Source of the DNA: Nelumbo lutea
Taxonomy: Eukaryota; Streptophyta; Magnoliopsida; Proteales; Nelumbonaceae
Length of the DNA: 64,000 nucleotides
Assembly (NCBI GenBank): GCA_022828595.1
Contig: JAKGHH010000008.1
Location: forward strand, 21,320,378-21,384,377
Direction: 5' to 3'
The notes under the pieces are model-generated. The model did not search any database, had not been told where the DNA came from, and worked only from the letters and a program-made list of their open reading frames with translations. Shown here piece after piece: positions 31,891 to 43,672 of this stretch. Numbering within the stretch: the first letter of the stretch is position 1; the number at the start of each line of letters is the position of its first letter. A program made the translations under genes and the position numbers.

Positions 31891-32430
31891 CACCATGCCG
31901 GCCTGCATGGACTTCACCCCCACTGTTGAAGTTACTCAAACCGCGCAATGGCTATGCCGTTGAACTGAGAAAGAAGAGCCCTCGAAGAAATATGTGTGGT
32001 GCTTTGCGGAGGTCCGCCCCATGTATCATCTTACCTCAAGGCTCAACCGTCTTCTTGGTAGCTTTTCAGTGATGCTATCGAACACACTGATAGGTCTACT
32101 CCTCATGTTGGCAATGACCTGGGTACTCTTTCACCATGCTGGCCTGCATGGACTTCACCCCCACTGTTGAAGTTACTCAAACCGCGCAATGGCTATGCCG
32201 TTGAACTGAGAAAGAAGAGCCCTCGAAGAAATATGTGTGGTGCTTTGCGGAGGTCCGCCCCATGTATCATCTTACCTCAAGGCTCAACCGTCTTCTTGGT
32301 AGCTTTTCAGTGATGCTATCGAACACACTGATAGGTCTACTCCTCATGTTGGCGATGACCTGGGTACTCTTTCACCATGCTGGCCTACAGACTTCACCTC
32401 GCCGATTCAGGTTACTCAAACCTAGTCATG
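31891..32430. repeat. 241-bp internal tandem duplication, 2.2 copies
   Basis: CACCATGCCGGCCTGCATGG begins at 31891, 32132 and (diverged, partial) 32373, exactly 241 apart. The first two copies are almost identical, so the duplication is younger than the LTR divergence or has been homogenised. Confidence 0.9.
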
Positions 32431-32694
32431 GCTTATGCTCTCTTGGCCCTCGAAACTATGCTTTGCCTCGCCGACTCGGGTTACATCTTCACTCCGAGGG
32501 GGCCCCACTGCTGCTGCCTCAAGGAGACCTGACCACAATCTGTGCGAGTGTGGCAACTTTTACCCTTGAGTTGCCGAACATGCACTCGCCTTGTGATGAG
32601 CTTCTACTGCTGCAAGTGTTCAACCTGAAAACTGAGCATGTCCACCTGATACTTTGCCGGTGTAGGGCCGCCATGCTCCAACGGCTAGCGCAAC

Positions 32695-33014
32695 CACATT
32701 CCTAACAAGGCCCACGCGTCTGCCCCCGCATGAGGACAACAACCAATGCGTCTGTACCCGCAAGGGAAGCTGTTTTAGGGTCATTGGAATGGGAATGCAA
32801 ACATTGAATGGCCTCTTGCTAGGCCTGATAAACAATCTGCTCGGACGGTGTACCCACATTCCTATCAAGGCTCACGCGTCTGACCCCGCATGAGGACAAC
32901 AACCAATGTGTCTGGCCCCGCAAGGGAAGTTGTTTTAATGTCATTGGAATGGAGACACGAACAATGAAATGGCCTCTTGTCAGGTCTGATTTGAAATCTA
33001 CTCGATCTTGGGTG
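32695..33014. repeat. 160-bp internal tandem duplication
   Basis: CACATTCCTAACAAGGCCCACGC (32695) recurs as CACATTCCTATCAAGGCTCACGC (32855). Each is followed by CCCGCATGAGGACAACAACC and TGTTTTA-GTCATTGGAATGG. Confidence 0.85.
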
Positions 33015-33137
33015 GAAGTGCCTAGGGACCGCACCCCACAAAATGTTGCTTGTCGAAATGACCGCTTCAACTGGCTCTGGGCTAATCTGCTGAAAACCAA
33101 CTGCAATTGCAACTGGCTAGCTCACTCTGATACCAAC

Positions 33138-33890
33138 TGTCACGGGGGTAGTTCTACAGCAGAAGAAACGCGTGTGGCGTCCTGGCCAAGGCAAGCCAGG
33201 ACAAGCCTTTATACGCATAGAGGCTAGGAGTTGCCCAATGGAATGGCTCCACCAAAGTCAGTAGCACTGGATCATGATCTCAAGTCCACTGGCTGAGGCA
33301 CTCTCTTGGCTCATACCGGTCCATGGGAGGTGCCGCTTACGTGCTAAAGGGGGACAACCATAATGCAAGGCGACCATGCACCGATGAGGTGACTTGGCAC
33401 CGATGTGAGGGGTCTCCTGTATGCCGAAGATGACAAGCACCTGTGTGCCATGATGATAGGCAACCACTTGGGCTGAAACACACCCGGGCGCTAGAGGCAA
33501 TAGGATAGCTCACTCAGCTTGGGCAAGGGACTGGCGTAGTGAATGGTCATGCTTGAGCCAAGCCCTCATGCCAAACCTCCCTTGAGTATCGGTAGCGCAG
33601 TGCCGGTCCAACACTATCCCCATGAGCAAGTGTGCGCCCATGAGGAACCCTGGTAGCCATGCAAGCCGTTAACCAGGGCCGCCCCGCAAGGGGATGAAGG
33701 TCTAAGAGTGCCAAGGTTAGGCACCCAAGGAGGTCGACCACTCCTCCTCAAAGAGTACGTTAAGCTTTTGGTGGTCTGCCTAAAGATGACATCAGTTCTC
33801 CCAAAAATCTTACAGGCAAAAATGACAAACATGTCCCTAACTTAAGCCTGTCAAGCGTAGGCAAGACTAAGCCTGTGTCAGACCGTCACA
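33138..33890 (-). repeat. 5' LTR (753 bp)
   Basis: Partner of 30981-31733. The primer binding site lies immediately inside it on the minus strand. Confidence 0.9.
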
Positions 33891-34225
33891 ATGGTGTCAT
33901 ATGGTGTGATGGTCATAAGACCACAATTGATTGAATATCACCTAAGAAAACCAAGATAAAAAAAAATAAAAAAAAAAATAAACTAGAATGAATACCACCT
34001 AAACATTTTGGGTCCTGATTTTCTCAATATGGAATAAGTGGTACGTTGGTGGCAAGCCATCAAATGCAAAAGTGGATGTTTTCCCACCAGGAGTAGTTAC
34101 CATGCTAACCCAACCCAGTTCAGATCGCCTACCCATGCCTCACTAGGCATGTGAGTAGTGTCATGTGAATAGGGGATCTGAATTCAACCCAACCAACATA
34201 GTCGACCTTGGGCCTAAGTTTTGGA
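33891..34225. other. U1 upstream flank after the LTR element
   Basis: GTCATATGGTGTGATGGTCATAAGACCACA resembles 23935-23960 and 43745-43770, so the U1 upstream flank resumes here. Confidence 0.55.
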
Positions 34226-35690
34226 TATAGGGTAGGGGTAGCAAATGGTTGGGTTGGGTTGGGTTGGGTTGGGTGTGGGTTGAGTACCAACCCACCCATA
34301 TTGACCCACTAACCCATTTGCCACCCAACCCTGATCCACCCTAATCCACTCATTTGACCCTCTAATTTAAAATAGTGTTTTTTTCCTTTTTTCTATTTTA
34401 ATTGCATAAAAACACAGAATAAACGAATATAAAGTTTCAATTTTTAAAATAAAAAATAAGAACACAGAAAATGGTAAATAATACACACATATATATATTT
34501 CAACTAAAACGATATGAAAAAAGATAAAATTTTCAAATATAAAATACATAAAAACATAAAAAAAAATTATAAACATCAAAAATTGCAAAAAAAAAAAAAA
34601 CAAGTAAATTGGAAAAGACAAAATACTCAGAAAAATATAAAATTTGGATAAAAACAGAAACCGCAAAATAAATAGAATGATAGAATATTCAAAAATCTAT
34701 ATATTATAGCAAAAAAGTAAAAGAAATGCAAAAAGCAAGAAAATGATAAATTTTTCAAAAAAAGTATTTTGTAAAAAATCAGAAACTGCAAAAAAGTCAT
34801 ATTAGAAAAATCAAAAGTTTTTTCATGGCATTTTGTCATTGGATAATATTCATATTAGATTGCGCCAATGTATTTCCGCTTCGGTAATTGATTTTTCATC
34901 ATAATACCCTAAAACAATGACAATATCAGGCTGAAACACAATGTATTACTCCAAAAAGCTGGGCTCCATGATTCGAATCTTTAATCTGGAGATCTGAGTG
35001 AGGATGAGAGAGTGGCAGTGTGTTTCCTAATTCAAATCGAAGATTTGAGTGGAAAGAGAGGGTGGTGGTGGTGCGGCGACCAATTTCAACATATGAGATA
35101 GAGATAGGGGTGGTGCCTGGTGCGACGTCTACCTTCCATAGATCTGAGATGTTGGTGTAACAACCATCTTCAAGATCTGAGAGAGAGCGATGGTGTGACG
35201 TCCACCGTCCATAGATCTGAGAAATCGGTGCAGCAATCGACTTCAATCGAAGATCTGGGCAAATAGATATGAGAAATCGATGCGGCAATTGGCTTTAAGC
35301 GAAGATCTGGACGAGAGAAGTAGAGAAGGATGACCGGCGACATGAGAGAGAGAGTGCAGTGGTTGGTTTCACACACAGATTTAGGCGAGAGAGAGACAGG
35401 GGCCAAGGAGGGGTGACCGGCGGCATGAGAGAAGGAAGAGAGGGGTGACCAACAGCGGCGACGACATGAAAGAGAGAGGGAGGGGGAGGGTTTTAGGAGA
35501 ATAAATCCAACCCAAAGAGAGGGTCAATGGGTAACCCTTTACCCAATCAATCCTACTCTTTTTTTTTTTTTTTTATTTAACCCTTATGGGTCATTTGACC
35601 CATCTTGACCCACTATTAAAATGGGTGGGTTATGAAGGGTGGGTTGGGTGGGTCAAGTGGGTTAGGTCAAAATTGCCAGCCCAAGTGCAT
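34226..35690. repeat. Large AT-rich element with GGGTTGGGT ends
   Basis: Left end GGTAGGGGTAGCAAATGGTTG with (GGGTT)n to 34275. Right end TGGGTGGGTTATGAAGGGTGGG...AATTGCCAGCCC (to about 35690), partly inverted to the left (ACCCATTTGCCACCCAACCC). The interior is A-rich (34380-34830), then has GATCTGAGAGAG words. Open frames inside are low-complexity. Confidence 0.5.
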
Positions 35691-36256
35691 AGATTTCAAG
35701 TACAGGGGGAGGGTTGAAATGTGTCCAACGCTAGACTTAAGGCTCCTTAGGCCTTGTTTTTCTCAAAAATGGTGATACATCAGTGTGCCATGTCTGAAAT
35801 CTATTTTCTAAAGAGACGCTCATTGTTTAGAGGGTGTGTGGTTTCATGGGCATTTATTTAGTAAACGCTGTCACCTATGTCACTTTAGCAGTTCCTCTCT
35901 CATGTTCTTTTGTATGCATCGATAATGGCAAAAGTGGACTTCATTTTTTGTGCACGATTACCATTTGAGAAAGTTATTTTTTAAAGCTTTCACAAACAGT
36001 TAGGCATTTTTTCATTGTTACGCTGATATGGTGCCTAGTGGCACTTAATTGTCATAAACAGTTGTAATTATTACCATTCTCGGTTTTATAAACAAATAAA
36101 ATACAAACGTTAAATGAAAAAACATAAACGAATCCAATTACATACTTAGTTTGAGCATTTTCCCGAAAAAAAAAATGATTTTTTGGATCATGTCTTCGAA
36201 TGTTTTATGACAAAATGGCATACCAATGCAGCATGCTTGAAAAACAACACTGGTCA
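35691..36256. repeat. Second copy of the 330-bp repeat, with flanks
   Basis: 35837-36150 matches the insert in the TRIM (29058-29388). The remainder is unassigned. Confidence 0.6.
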
Positions 36257-36518
36257 TGGTTTTTAAAACCAACTCTAAGACCAAACCGGTCGGGTCCGAT
36301 TATCGGGTCGAACGGTTCGACCGTTCAAACCAAATAGTCGGCCCATTCTAACAAAAAAATTAAAAAAAAAAGAAAATCAGTCAAAACTGTTCGAATGGTT
36401 AACCACCCGGGCTAACGATTTATTGACCAAAATCGGCGGTTTTTATGAAAAATCCGATTTTGAGAAAAATCGAAACCGGTCACTGGTTTTCCAGTCCGGT
36501 CCGTTTTTGAAAACCATG
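36257..36518. mobile_element. MITE family C, copy 3
   Basis: CATGGTTTTTAAAACC at the left and GTTTTTGAAAACCATG at the right are inverted. Inside are CGGTTCGACCGTTC and AATCGGCGGTTTT. Confidence 0.85.
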
Positions 36519-37839
36519 ACACTGGTTCTGGTCCTAAGCCCAGTTGCCCATCCAAGTGATCAATGCTACTCTTTGCAATCAATATGCATATTTCAGGTAA
36601 GCTGAAAGCACCCGAAATTTAATACTTCCTATGAGAATGCCTTCACCTCCAAACTTTTTTATATCATAATAACAGAAAATCACATAGCCAATTCAAGGTT
36701 AAATACTAGATATAACATGAAATGAACCTATTAAAATGACGAGAGTAATTAAAAAGGCCAAAAGAAGCGAAAATACCAAGATATTTTGATTTTTTCCATC
36801 TATTTCTGAGAGGTTAGAACTGTGGAGCAATTTCTCTATTTCCATCACAAATGGGATTGGCTTTCTCTACCTTTCCAATACGAGTCTTCTCTTTCTTTAA
36901 ACTAATTGGATAGATGACATGGTTCAAGTAGTGCACTAGAGATTTCTCTGATGCTATATTCTCTTCTTAAGATTGGGTTTCAGAGAATTACAATGGAAGA
37001 TTTTTTTTTTTTTTTTATCTTTCCTTAGAGCTTCTTCTTTTAGTGCAAGTTATGTGTCACTTAAATTCTAATAATACTTTCCAAAGTCAAAAATTTTAAA
37101 TGGAGAACACAGCTTGTGAATAGGTTTCTAAGAAGTCTCTGTTGTTTAGTTGGTTTCCACTAATATTTTTCAGGGACAATTATAACTAATATCGTCGGAT
37201 CCAAGCAGAACATAAAATGAAAAAGCTGAATCAACGGTTCAGGCTGTATTTGGCATTCCTCATTTTAACGACTCTTTTTTTATGTTAAAATGCCAATTTA
37301 ACAGTAAAAAAGGAGATGTCCTAACCCTTAAAATAAGGAATGAATTTTTAACTATGAAAAGGAGATGACCTAGTCCTTAAAATAAACAATGCTAAATGCA
37401 ACCTTATTGAGTCGTAGCACCATCCGCTCAAATGCAATCAGACGTAATACCATTCGTTAAATATGGTATATATTTGTATTTATATTTTTAGAATATAAAT
37501 GCAAATATGTACAGTACAAATTCATACAAGATTAATACAAAATACAAAATTATAAACTTTTACAGTTTACATATTCATTTCAACTGAGCCTAAGGTTGTA
37601 TTTGGTTGCAATGCAAATTTATTTACACTGATGCATAACGAGAATAATGCAAATGATTTTGGTATAAATTATGATTTATTTTTATTTGAAAATTATCCTA
37701 TATTTTGTTTGATTGCAGTAGAAATGAAGTAAAATAAGACCTGAAGCAGAATAAAGTAAACCTCATACTAATGCAAATAAAATTGCACCACAACCAAGCA
37801 TAGCTTAAAGAAATAAAAACTTTATTAATCAGCTTTGTT
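36519..37839. mobile_element. Cluster of MITEs before U5b
   Basis: Contains MITE A copy 3 (37244-37400, two overlapping units), MITE E (37465-37592) and MITE F copy 1 (37594-37802; GTTGTATTTGGTTGCAATGC to GCACCACAACCAAGCATAG). 36519-37243 has a poly(T) run at about 37000-37016 and nothing else recognised. Confidence 0.65.
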
Positions 37840-37970
37840 TGGACCTTCTTAGAAAAGAGAAAAGCCCACCAAAAATAGGGGTATGTCGCTTTGAGCGACG
37901 AGCACATAGTATTCTTTAGTAAAAAGTGAAAGAATAGTTTGTTCTGTGTTCATCGCGTGGCTGTGTGAAT
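37840..37970 (-). pseudogene. U5: U5 snRNA pseudogene (U5b)
   Basis: Minus-strand U5 with the Sm site TATTTTTGG kept, but loop 1 reads CACTTTTTACTAAAG where U5 has invariant CGCCTTTTACTAAAG. The 3' stem is lost (GAAGGTCC does not pair with GGGC). The USE is CCCATATCGG and sits about 6 bases closer to the TATA box than in U5a. Probably non-functional. Confidence 0.85.
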
Positions 37971-37990
37971 TGAGAGTTAAGCCAAAAGCA

Positions 37991-38040
37991 TATGATATAG
38001 GGACATTGCTGAGTGTTCTCTCTTACCCGATATGGGATAT
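37991..38040 (-). promoter_or_regulatory. U5b promoter remnant
   Basis: Minus-strand ATCCCATATCGG (38027-38038) and CTATATCATA (37991-38000), 26 bases apart instead of about 32. Confidence 0.6.
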
Positions 38041-38565
38041 GATGGTGTGTGGACCTGTTCATGGGCCGGGCCAGGTCAGGATTTCACTCTTCATTAACAT
38101 AATTTTTTCAGGCCCAAGCCTGAGCCCGGCCCGACCAACAGGCCTACAACTTAGGCCCAAGCCCGATCCTCATAAAAAGCCCAAGCCATGCCTAATAAAA
38201 TGTCTAAGTTTGCTGGTGCCTGAGTTCTCCTCTGAGAGCGAGAATTGAGACTTTGAGAGTGAAAACTAAAACTTTATTCAAACATAGCTAAAACTTACAG
38301 AACAAAAACTAAAGATAACGAGAGAGATAGATAGAGAGAGAGAGAGAACCTGGTCACCGCTAGAGAGAGAGAGGAATCGTTGGTGAGTTAGTGAGTTCAT
38401 GAGTTAGCAAGAGAGAGAGAGAAGATTCCTCTCTCTCTTCGGCGGTACCGATGCCTGAGTTAGTGAGTTCACCACTGAGAGTGAGAACTAAACTCATTCG
38501 AACAAAACTAAAAAAATACCAAAAACTGAAGATAATGAGAGAAAGAGAGAGAGAACCTGGTCACC

Positions 38566-38603
<38 letters not shown>

Positions 38604-39245
38604 TCGTTGGTGGCGTCGGTGCCTGAGTTAGTGAGTTTGCCTCTAAGAGTGGAAACTCGGCCTATGAACAAGCGATTTGGTAGCTCCCTACTGGAGGATA
38701 GCTCAGACATCGAACTATATAGGTCGCTTGGTCGAGCTACGAGCTACAAAGAAAGAGAGAATATCAGAGTACTCAGGCCACTTTTACTCAATATGGGCAC
38801 TCCGATGCTTAAGCCAAAGATTTGGAGTTTATGGAACCGAGTACTTGAGCTTCATCATTTTCTGATATGGAAAGTATTGAATAAAATGGTCCAAAATCCA
38901 TTTTAACAATTTTTTTTATGTTGCCCTTCTTAAACTTCAAACTTGATTTTATGGAACAAATCAAGAACTTCAAATTGAATTTAATTCCATCTGAGTACAA
39001 AGTATTTTGTTACTTTATTAAAGAAACCAAATAGTTCAGTCTGTTTTTTATTCCATTTCACCCTTGCGAAGAAGGGGCTCCCCCTCTCTGTAAACCCCCT
39101 ATAAACTGCATCATGCCCATAGATTTGGCATCGATCCACGGTCAAGATTCATCCCACCTGTTCAATGGGACTAAGAATTCTGGGGTGGGTTGAACGGTCA
39201 TTCTCCCAATAAATTCCGGTCCTCCCCACTAATATAAATCCATTA
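38041..39245. other. Low-complexity and duplicated GA-rich DNA
   Basis: GA microsatellites at about 38325-38375 and 38570-38600 lie in two similar units (GAACCTGGTCACCG...GGAATCGTTGGTG). The 151-residue open frame crossing them is a by-product. 38650-39245 is unassigned. Confidence 0.55.
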
Positions 39246-39503
39246 GGCTGTGTTGCAATGCAAATTTATTTGCACTAGTACAAATGCATGGGAGTGCAAA
39301 TGTAAAAAATGCAAATTCTTTTTAATTTTGTTTTGGATTTTATTTTACTCTGCTTCATGACTTAATTTATTTCATTTGTACTGCTATCAAATAAAATAAG
39401 CTAAAATCTGAAACAAAAGTAAGATAGAATTTACACTCAAATCATTTACACTGTCATGGTTTTACATCAGTGTAAATTTATTTGCATTGCAACAAAACAC
39501 AGC
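39246..39503. mobile_element. MITE family F, copy 2
   Basis: GCTGTGTTGCAATGCAAATT and its inverse TTTGCATTGCAACAAAACACAGC. The copy at 50458 has the fuller TTTGGTTGC terminus. Confidence 0.8.
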
Positions 39504-40624
39504 ATTATGCTCAGTTTTGTATATGTACTCTTACCAAACTGAGCCCTAGAAACAAATAACGTGTGTGAGAATCATTACCAGCTCTAAACTACATGTTTCC
39601 TGTCACTTTGAAATCAAATAACTATTGCCATGAACTAGGGTTGGTGACATATTGAAATCATGAGAAATTACTTAAGGTTCACTATATAAGAATCATTATG
39701 TCCTATCATATTTTGAAATCAAATAACTACTGCCATGAACTAGGGTTGGTGAGATATTGAAATCATGAGAAATGACTTATGGCACTTATAGCAAAGATAG
39801 CATTCTTGAATTTATCATCAGTACATATTCATTTGAACACAAGGAATTATACTTATTCCTCTTATATTTGAATTCTGAATGATCTATTACATATCATTGT
39901 CAGAAAAACCCACAATGAATCTGTTGGATTTTAGTTTTATTAGATACGAAATTCAAAGTTTTATTAGATATTAACCAAAGCCCTTTGTTTTAACTAGTTG
40001 TCTATTCTTTTAAAACTTATCCCACATTGGAAAAGTATAGAGACTTGCTACTGCTCAATGATTAAGGGACATTAATCAAACATTAATAGACATTAAATGT
40101 TAACATTCTATGAACAGTCATAGAATTTAAATTTGAGACTGTACAAAGAGCCTCTTTAGATAGACACGCCCCTCTTCATGATGACTCTAAAATCTATAAA
40201 ATGATGGAAACTAAGCTTGATTTTACAACACAAGTTTTCGCTCATTTTTCACTGCAAATACACTTGTCTCTCTCAGTCTAATATTTACTATTATTTCACA
40301 AAAGGTTTCTTTAGGAGATTCTTCAACTTTGCTAGTTATAGTTTTTCACCTAAGAAACTAATTTGTTAATAACTCAACAGCAAATTCAATAAACTAAATG
40401 GGGGCAAAATAGCATTCTAACTGTCTTTAAATACACCTCAGAGCTTCTCCACCCCATTTACCAACAAAATCTTTTGAAAATATTTCTCATTCATCGCCAT
40501 TAAAAAGTACCACAAAAAAAAAAGAAGAAACTACTATCATTGAGAATGGCAACTACAAAATAGATACGCATGATTCAATGAGACTACGAGTGTAATGAGC
40601 TATAAATCCTGATAAAAAGGTACA
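39504..40624. repeat. snRNA-block flank with a 105-bp tandem duplication
   Basis: TTTGAAATCAAATAACTA-TGCCATGAACTAGG occurs at 39607 and 39712. The block matches 42660-43160 and, in part, 21990-22260 and 48890-49080, all next to snRNA copies. No snRNA is left here. Confidence 0.65.
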
Positions 40625-41152
40625 ATAATTATTCCCCATTTGATTCGTGGAAATTGGGTTTGGAATCAAAATCAAAATGGGCTATTACGATTCGAATTGT
40701 TTGGTTGGATCAATGTTCAAAATATCAATACGTATCGGTTGATACATATCGTATTAGGAACTTCTCAATACGCCCCCACAAAGGGTGTATCTGGGTTTTA
40801 GGGGGTGGATGGACTTAAACCGGCCCCTCTAAACCAGATTTGAAAAAAAAAAAAAGAAAAAAAAAACTTAAAGAAAAACTACTGATACGCCTCTATCAGC
40901 GTATCAATACTTTGAACCTTGGTTGGATGGAATCGGAATCCCATCCACATTCTTAGTGGAATGGCATTTTCCCCATTTGAAGAAATGGACATTCCCTCCC
41001 CCTCCCTTGGGAATGAAACCCCATTCCTGCTTATTCAATTTTCCATTCCTATCTCAACCAAACAAATTATGGAAATAGACCATTCCAATTCCAATTCCAA
41101 TTCCAAAAGAATTTTGATTTAGATTCTGATTCCAACTACAAATAACCAAACG
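40625..41152. repeat. Interspersed repeat, GGAATCGGAATCCC family
   Basis: 40925-41110 (GGAATGGCATTTTCCCC, CATTCCCTCCCCCTCCC) recurs at 53404-53587. A separate AATACGTATCGGTTGATAC insert (about 40715-40920) is related to 46455-46620. Confidence 0.55.
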
Positions 41153-42119
41153 GTCCCTTGTCTCTTTATAAACAAAAGAGGTTAATGTTTACCATACTGC
41201 TATGGTTTTGACTTTTGAGGATTTATTGTTCAACCGTTCAATAGACTTTTCCATTCCAATCTTATCAGTATCTTATGTTAAGATGCATGTCAAAGTTGTG
41301 TTTTTTTGAAAGATTCACATTAAATCCATTCCAGTCTTATCAGTATTTCATGTTAAGATGCATGTCAAAGTTGTGTTTTTTTTAAGATTCACATTAAATT
41401 AAAAGTTCCGTGCAAATCTATTTCAAAACATTCGTGCAAATCACCTTGCATTAAGAAGTTCTTGAAACACTCAAACTCTTTGTTGCAATTCAAGATTTCT
41501 TTCTGATGGTTGTTTCCAGAATCTGAACCATTTTTGCTTTATATAGAGGCTTATTGGCCATCAGAAAATGCCCATAATTCATCCAACTGTGGGGCTTCCA
41601 TTTCAGAAATGGAATGGTACGTCGAGCCAAAATTTTGTTTTGTTTTTATTTTTTTTTAATATTTCCACTTTCCACCATGTATTATTATGATTTTGTTTAG
41701 GTATTTGATTTAAATGTATTATTACAAGTGTTACAAATTGATATTGATCTACATTTACCATAATTCTTTTGTTTCTTTCTTATTTCAGTTGATGATCATA
41801 CAGGTGTAAACATGTAAAATTGGTAATCTAAAGTCATAATCCACACTTCCTTCTCATTAGGTCTATTAGCAAACTTGGCTTTCTTTAAACCTTTAAAAGT
41901 GTGAATAAAAGGTAGGAAAATACAAGGTTGTTGATTTTAATAAATTCTTAGTTACTAAAGAACACTAGTTAAAAAATGAAATTTTTGAAATTTAAATTTA
42001 CATAGTTGGATGAATTATCAAATCCCATTTGAGATAATCAACCACTTCTCAATTTTAATTTGTCCCGTGTCTTCTTTTGGCCCATGCTTAGCACTTGGAC
42101 ACTGGTATGTTATTAGCAG

Positions 42120-42121
<2 letters not shown>
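41153..42121. other. Intergenic with a short direct duplication
   Basis: TCTTATCAGTATCTTATGTTAAGATGCATGTC (about 41259) recurs at about 41335. Nothing else recognised. Confidence 0.45.

Positions 42122-42157
<36 letters not shown>
42122..42157. repeat. (CT)n microsatellite
   Basis: About 18 perfect CT units. Confidence 0.95.
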
Positions 42158-42158
<1 letters not shown>

Positions 42159-43449
42159 CTCAATTTTGAACCTTCTACTAAATACATACCCATGAGAAAA
42201 GAAAAGTTGGATTCAGCCAGAGCCGAAAGGGGTATTCAATATTGGGAAGTGAAGAAATTCCAATCCTCTCTTAGTTCTGATTTTCCCCAGCTGCCAGTCT
42301 GCTGCTCTAATACACGTACACCTTATCCCAGAGCTGAGTTTCACATGTGAAGAAATTTCGGTCATCCCCACTATCTTTTCACTTAATACTCTTATTTTTA
42401 TTCTCCAGTCCAAGTTTCTTAACTGATAAAGCTTATTTATTGCATTAGTGTTCTAGATTTATGGTGTATTTTGTTCATCAGTAACAACCTTCATACTTGG
42501 ATAATGTTTTATCAAAGAGCGATCAATTGATCTATTATCTATACCCTTTTCCTTCAGTACGAATATAAATCCATTAGGCTCACTTTGGAAATAATGATAC
42601 ATTGCAAATACAAGGTTTTGCATTCTATTTGTATGTATTTGTACTCTTCCCAAACTGAGCCCTAGAAACAAATGACTTACCAGCTCTAAACTACAGGTCT
42701 CCTAAACTCCTATCATATTTTGAAATCTCAGTAACTATTAGTCTATTACCATGAACTAGGGCCAGGCCAAAGGGACACGGATTGAAATCATGAGAAATGA
42801 CTCGGAGGTTCACTGTATAACAATCTTTATTGGCACTTAGCAAAGATGCATTTTTACCCGCCGATAGCACTCTTGAGTTTATCAGCACTACGTGATCATT
42901 GAACACCACGAATTTTACTTCTTCCTCTTTCTAAACAAAGCAACAGATTTGAATTCTATACTGAAGTAAAAACAGAATGAATTAGTTTGATATCATTGTC
43001 TAAAATCCCATACTAAATCATTTGAAAATGTTTCTCATTCAGCACCACTAAGAAGTACCATACAGATGAAACAAAAGACCATCGTTAAGAATAGCAACTA
43101 CAAAAAAACATACTGGGTGATTCAATGAGATTATGATCATGATGAGAGCCTAATTAAAAGGTACTCTGCTAATTTACAACAATTGTCTTATTTATAAGCA
43201 AATAGGCTAAACAGACTTTGACAATACCTCTGTGTTTTTGAGGATTTGAGGTTCAAAAGAGACTATTTCCAGTAAGTCTAAAATATTGTCTATGTGTGTG
43301 TATTTGTGCTCATTTCAATCTGTAATGGTCTTCTTTTTTGAACAATTTCTTCATCTAAATTCTAAACCTATCTAACCAACAAGTTAAGGTTTAGAACTAT
43401 CAATTCCCTTGTCTAGAGATTACAAACCAAGTTTTAAACATTAGAGTTG
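42158..43449. repeat. snRNA-block flank without U2 or U5
   Basis: 42225-42420 is the U2 3' flank (GAGCTGAGTTTCACATGTGAAG), 42574-42665 is MITE E, and 42660-43440 is the U2-to-U5 and U5-to-U1 flank. The order matches 48297-49215, but no U5 sits in the expected place. Confidence 0.65.
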
Positions 43450-43600
43450 GGTAGGGGCCGCGCGAACGCGTAACCCCATTACCACAAATTATGACGTACA
43501 CTCTCCCACTTGGGGAGATGTTAGGTGGGCACCCCTCCAAGTGCAATGGAGGTCACCAACCTAGGCGATGATCACCCATTGACCCCGTCCAGGTAAGTAT
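43450..43600 (-). pseudogene. U1: U1 snRNA copy lacking the stem-loop I loop (U1-5)
   Basis: 5' end ATACTTACCTGGACGGGG is exact and the rest is near full length (ACGTCATAATTTGTGG; GCGCGGCCCC). Stem-loop I reads GGTGATCATCGCCTAGG: about 13 bases, including the GATCAAGAAGG loop bound by U1-70K, are deleted. A base is also lost in stem-loop II, and the Sm region is kept. The promoter is intact, so RNA may be made, but normal U1 snRNP assembly is unlikely. Confidence 0.85.
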
Positions 43601-43620
43601 GTTTCTCTATCTTCTTTATC

Positions 43621-43672
43621 CCTATTTATGCACCTCCATCTCCTTTGCTTCTTTCTCACGCCAATGTGGGAC
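43621..43672 (-). promoter_or_regulatory. U1-5 promoter (USE and TATA)
   Basis: Minus-strand GTCCCACATTGG (43661-43672) and TGCATAAATAGG (43621-43632), 28 bases between the marked ends. Sequence match is good. Confidence 0.75.

Larger units (their letters stand above)
30981..33890 (-). mobile_element. Non-autonomous LTR retrotransposon, minus orientation
   Basis: Two direct repeats of 753 bases (30981-31733, 33138-33890) flank a 1404-base interior. On the minus strand the LTR runs TGTGACGG...CCGTGACA. Inside the 5' LTR comes TTGGTATCAGAGTGAGC, an initiator-Met tRNA primer site (about 33121-33135). Before the 3' LTR is GAGTGGGGGAGCC, a purine tract (31734-31746). No gag or pol domain was found. 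The flanks CAGGT and ATGGT are at best a decayed target duplication, but sequence continues across the site as in the flank of U1-5. The LTRs differ by roughly 5-8% by eye. Confidence 0.9.

Noticed and set aside
32235..32705. 156-codon open frame inside the LTR element
   Set aside because: It crosses the 241-bp tandem duplication and has no gag, protease or other domain; a chance frame in GC-rich repeat DNA.
31101..33741. Matching open frames at 31101-31584 and 33258-33741
   Set aside because: They occur in both LTRs because the LTRs are copies. No domain was recognised.
34367..34839. Phe-rich minus-strand frames of 70-99 codons
   Set aside because: They are translations of an A-rich stretch within a transposon and are not credible membrane proteins.
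38451..38906. 151-codon open frame
   Set aside because: Its REREREREE-type stretch comes from a GA microsatellite, and the rest has no family resemblance.
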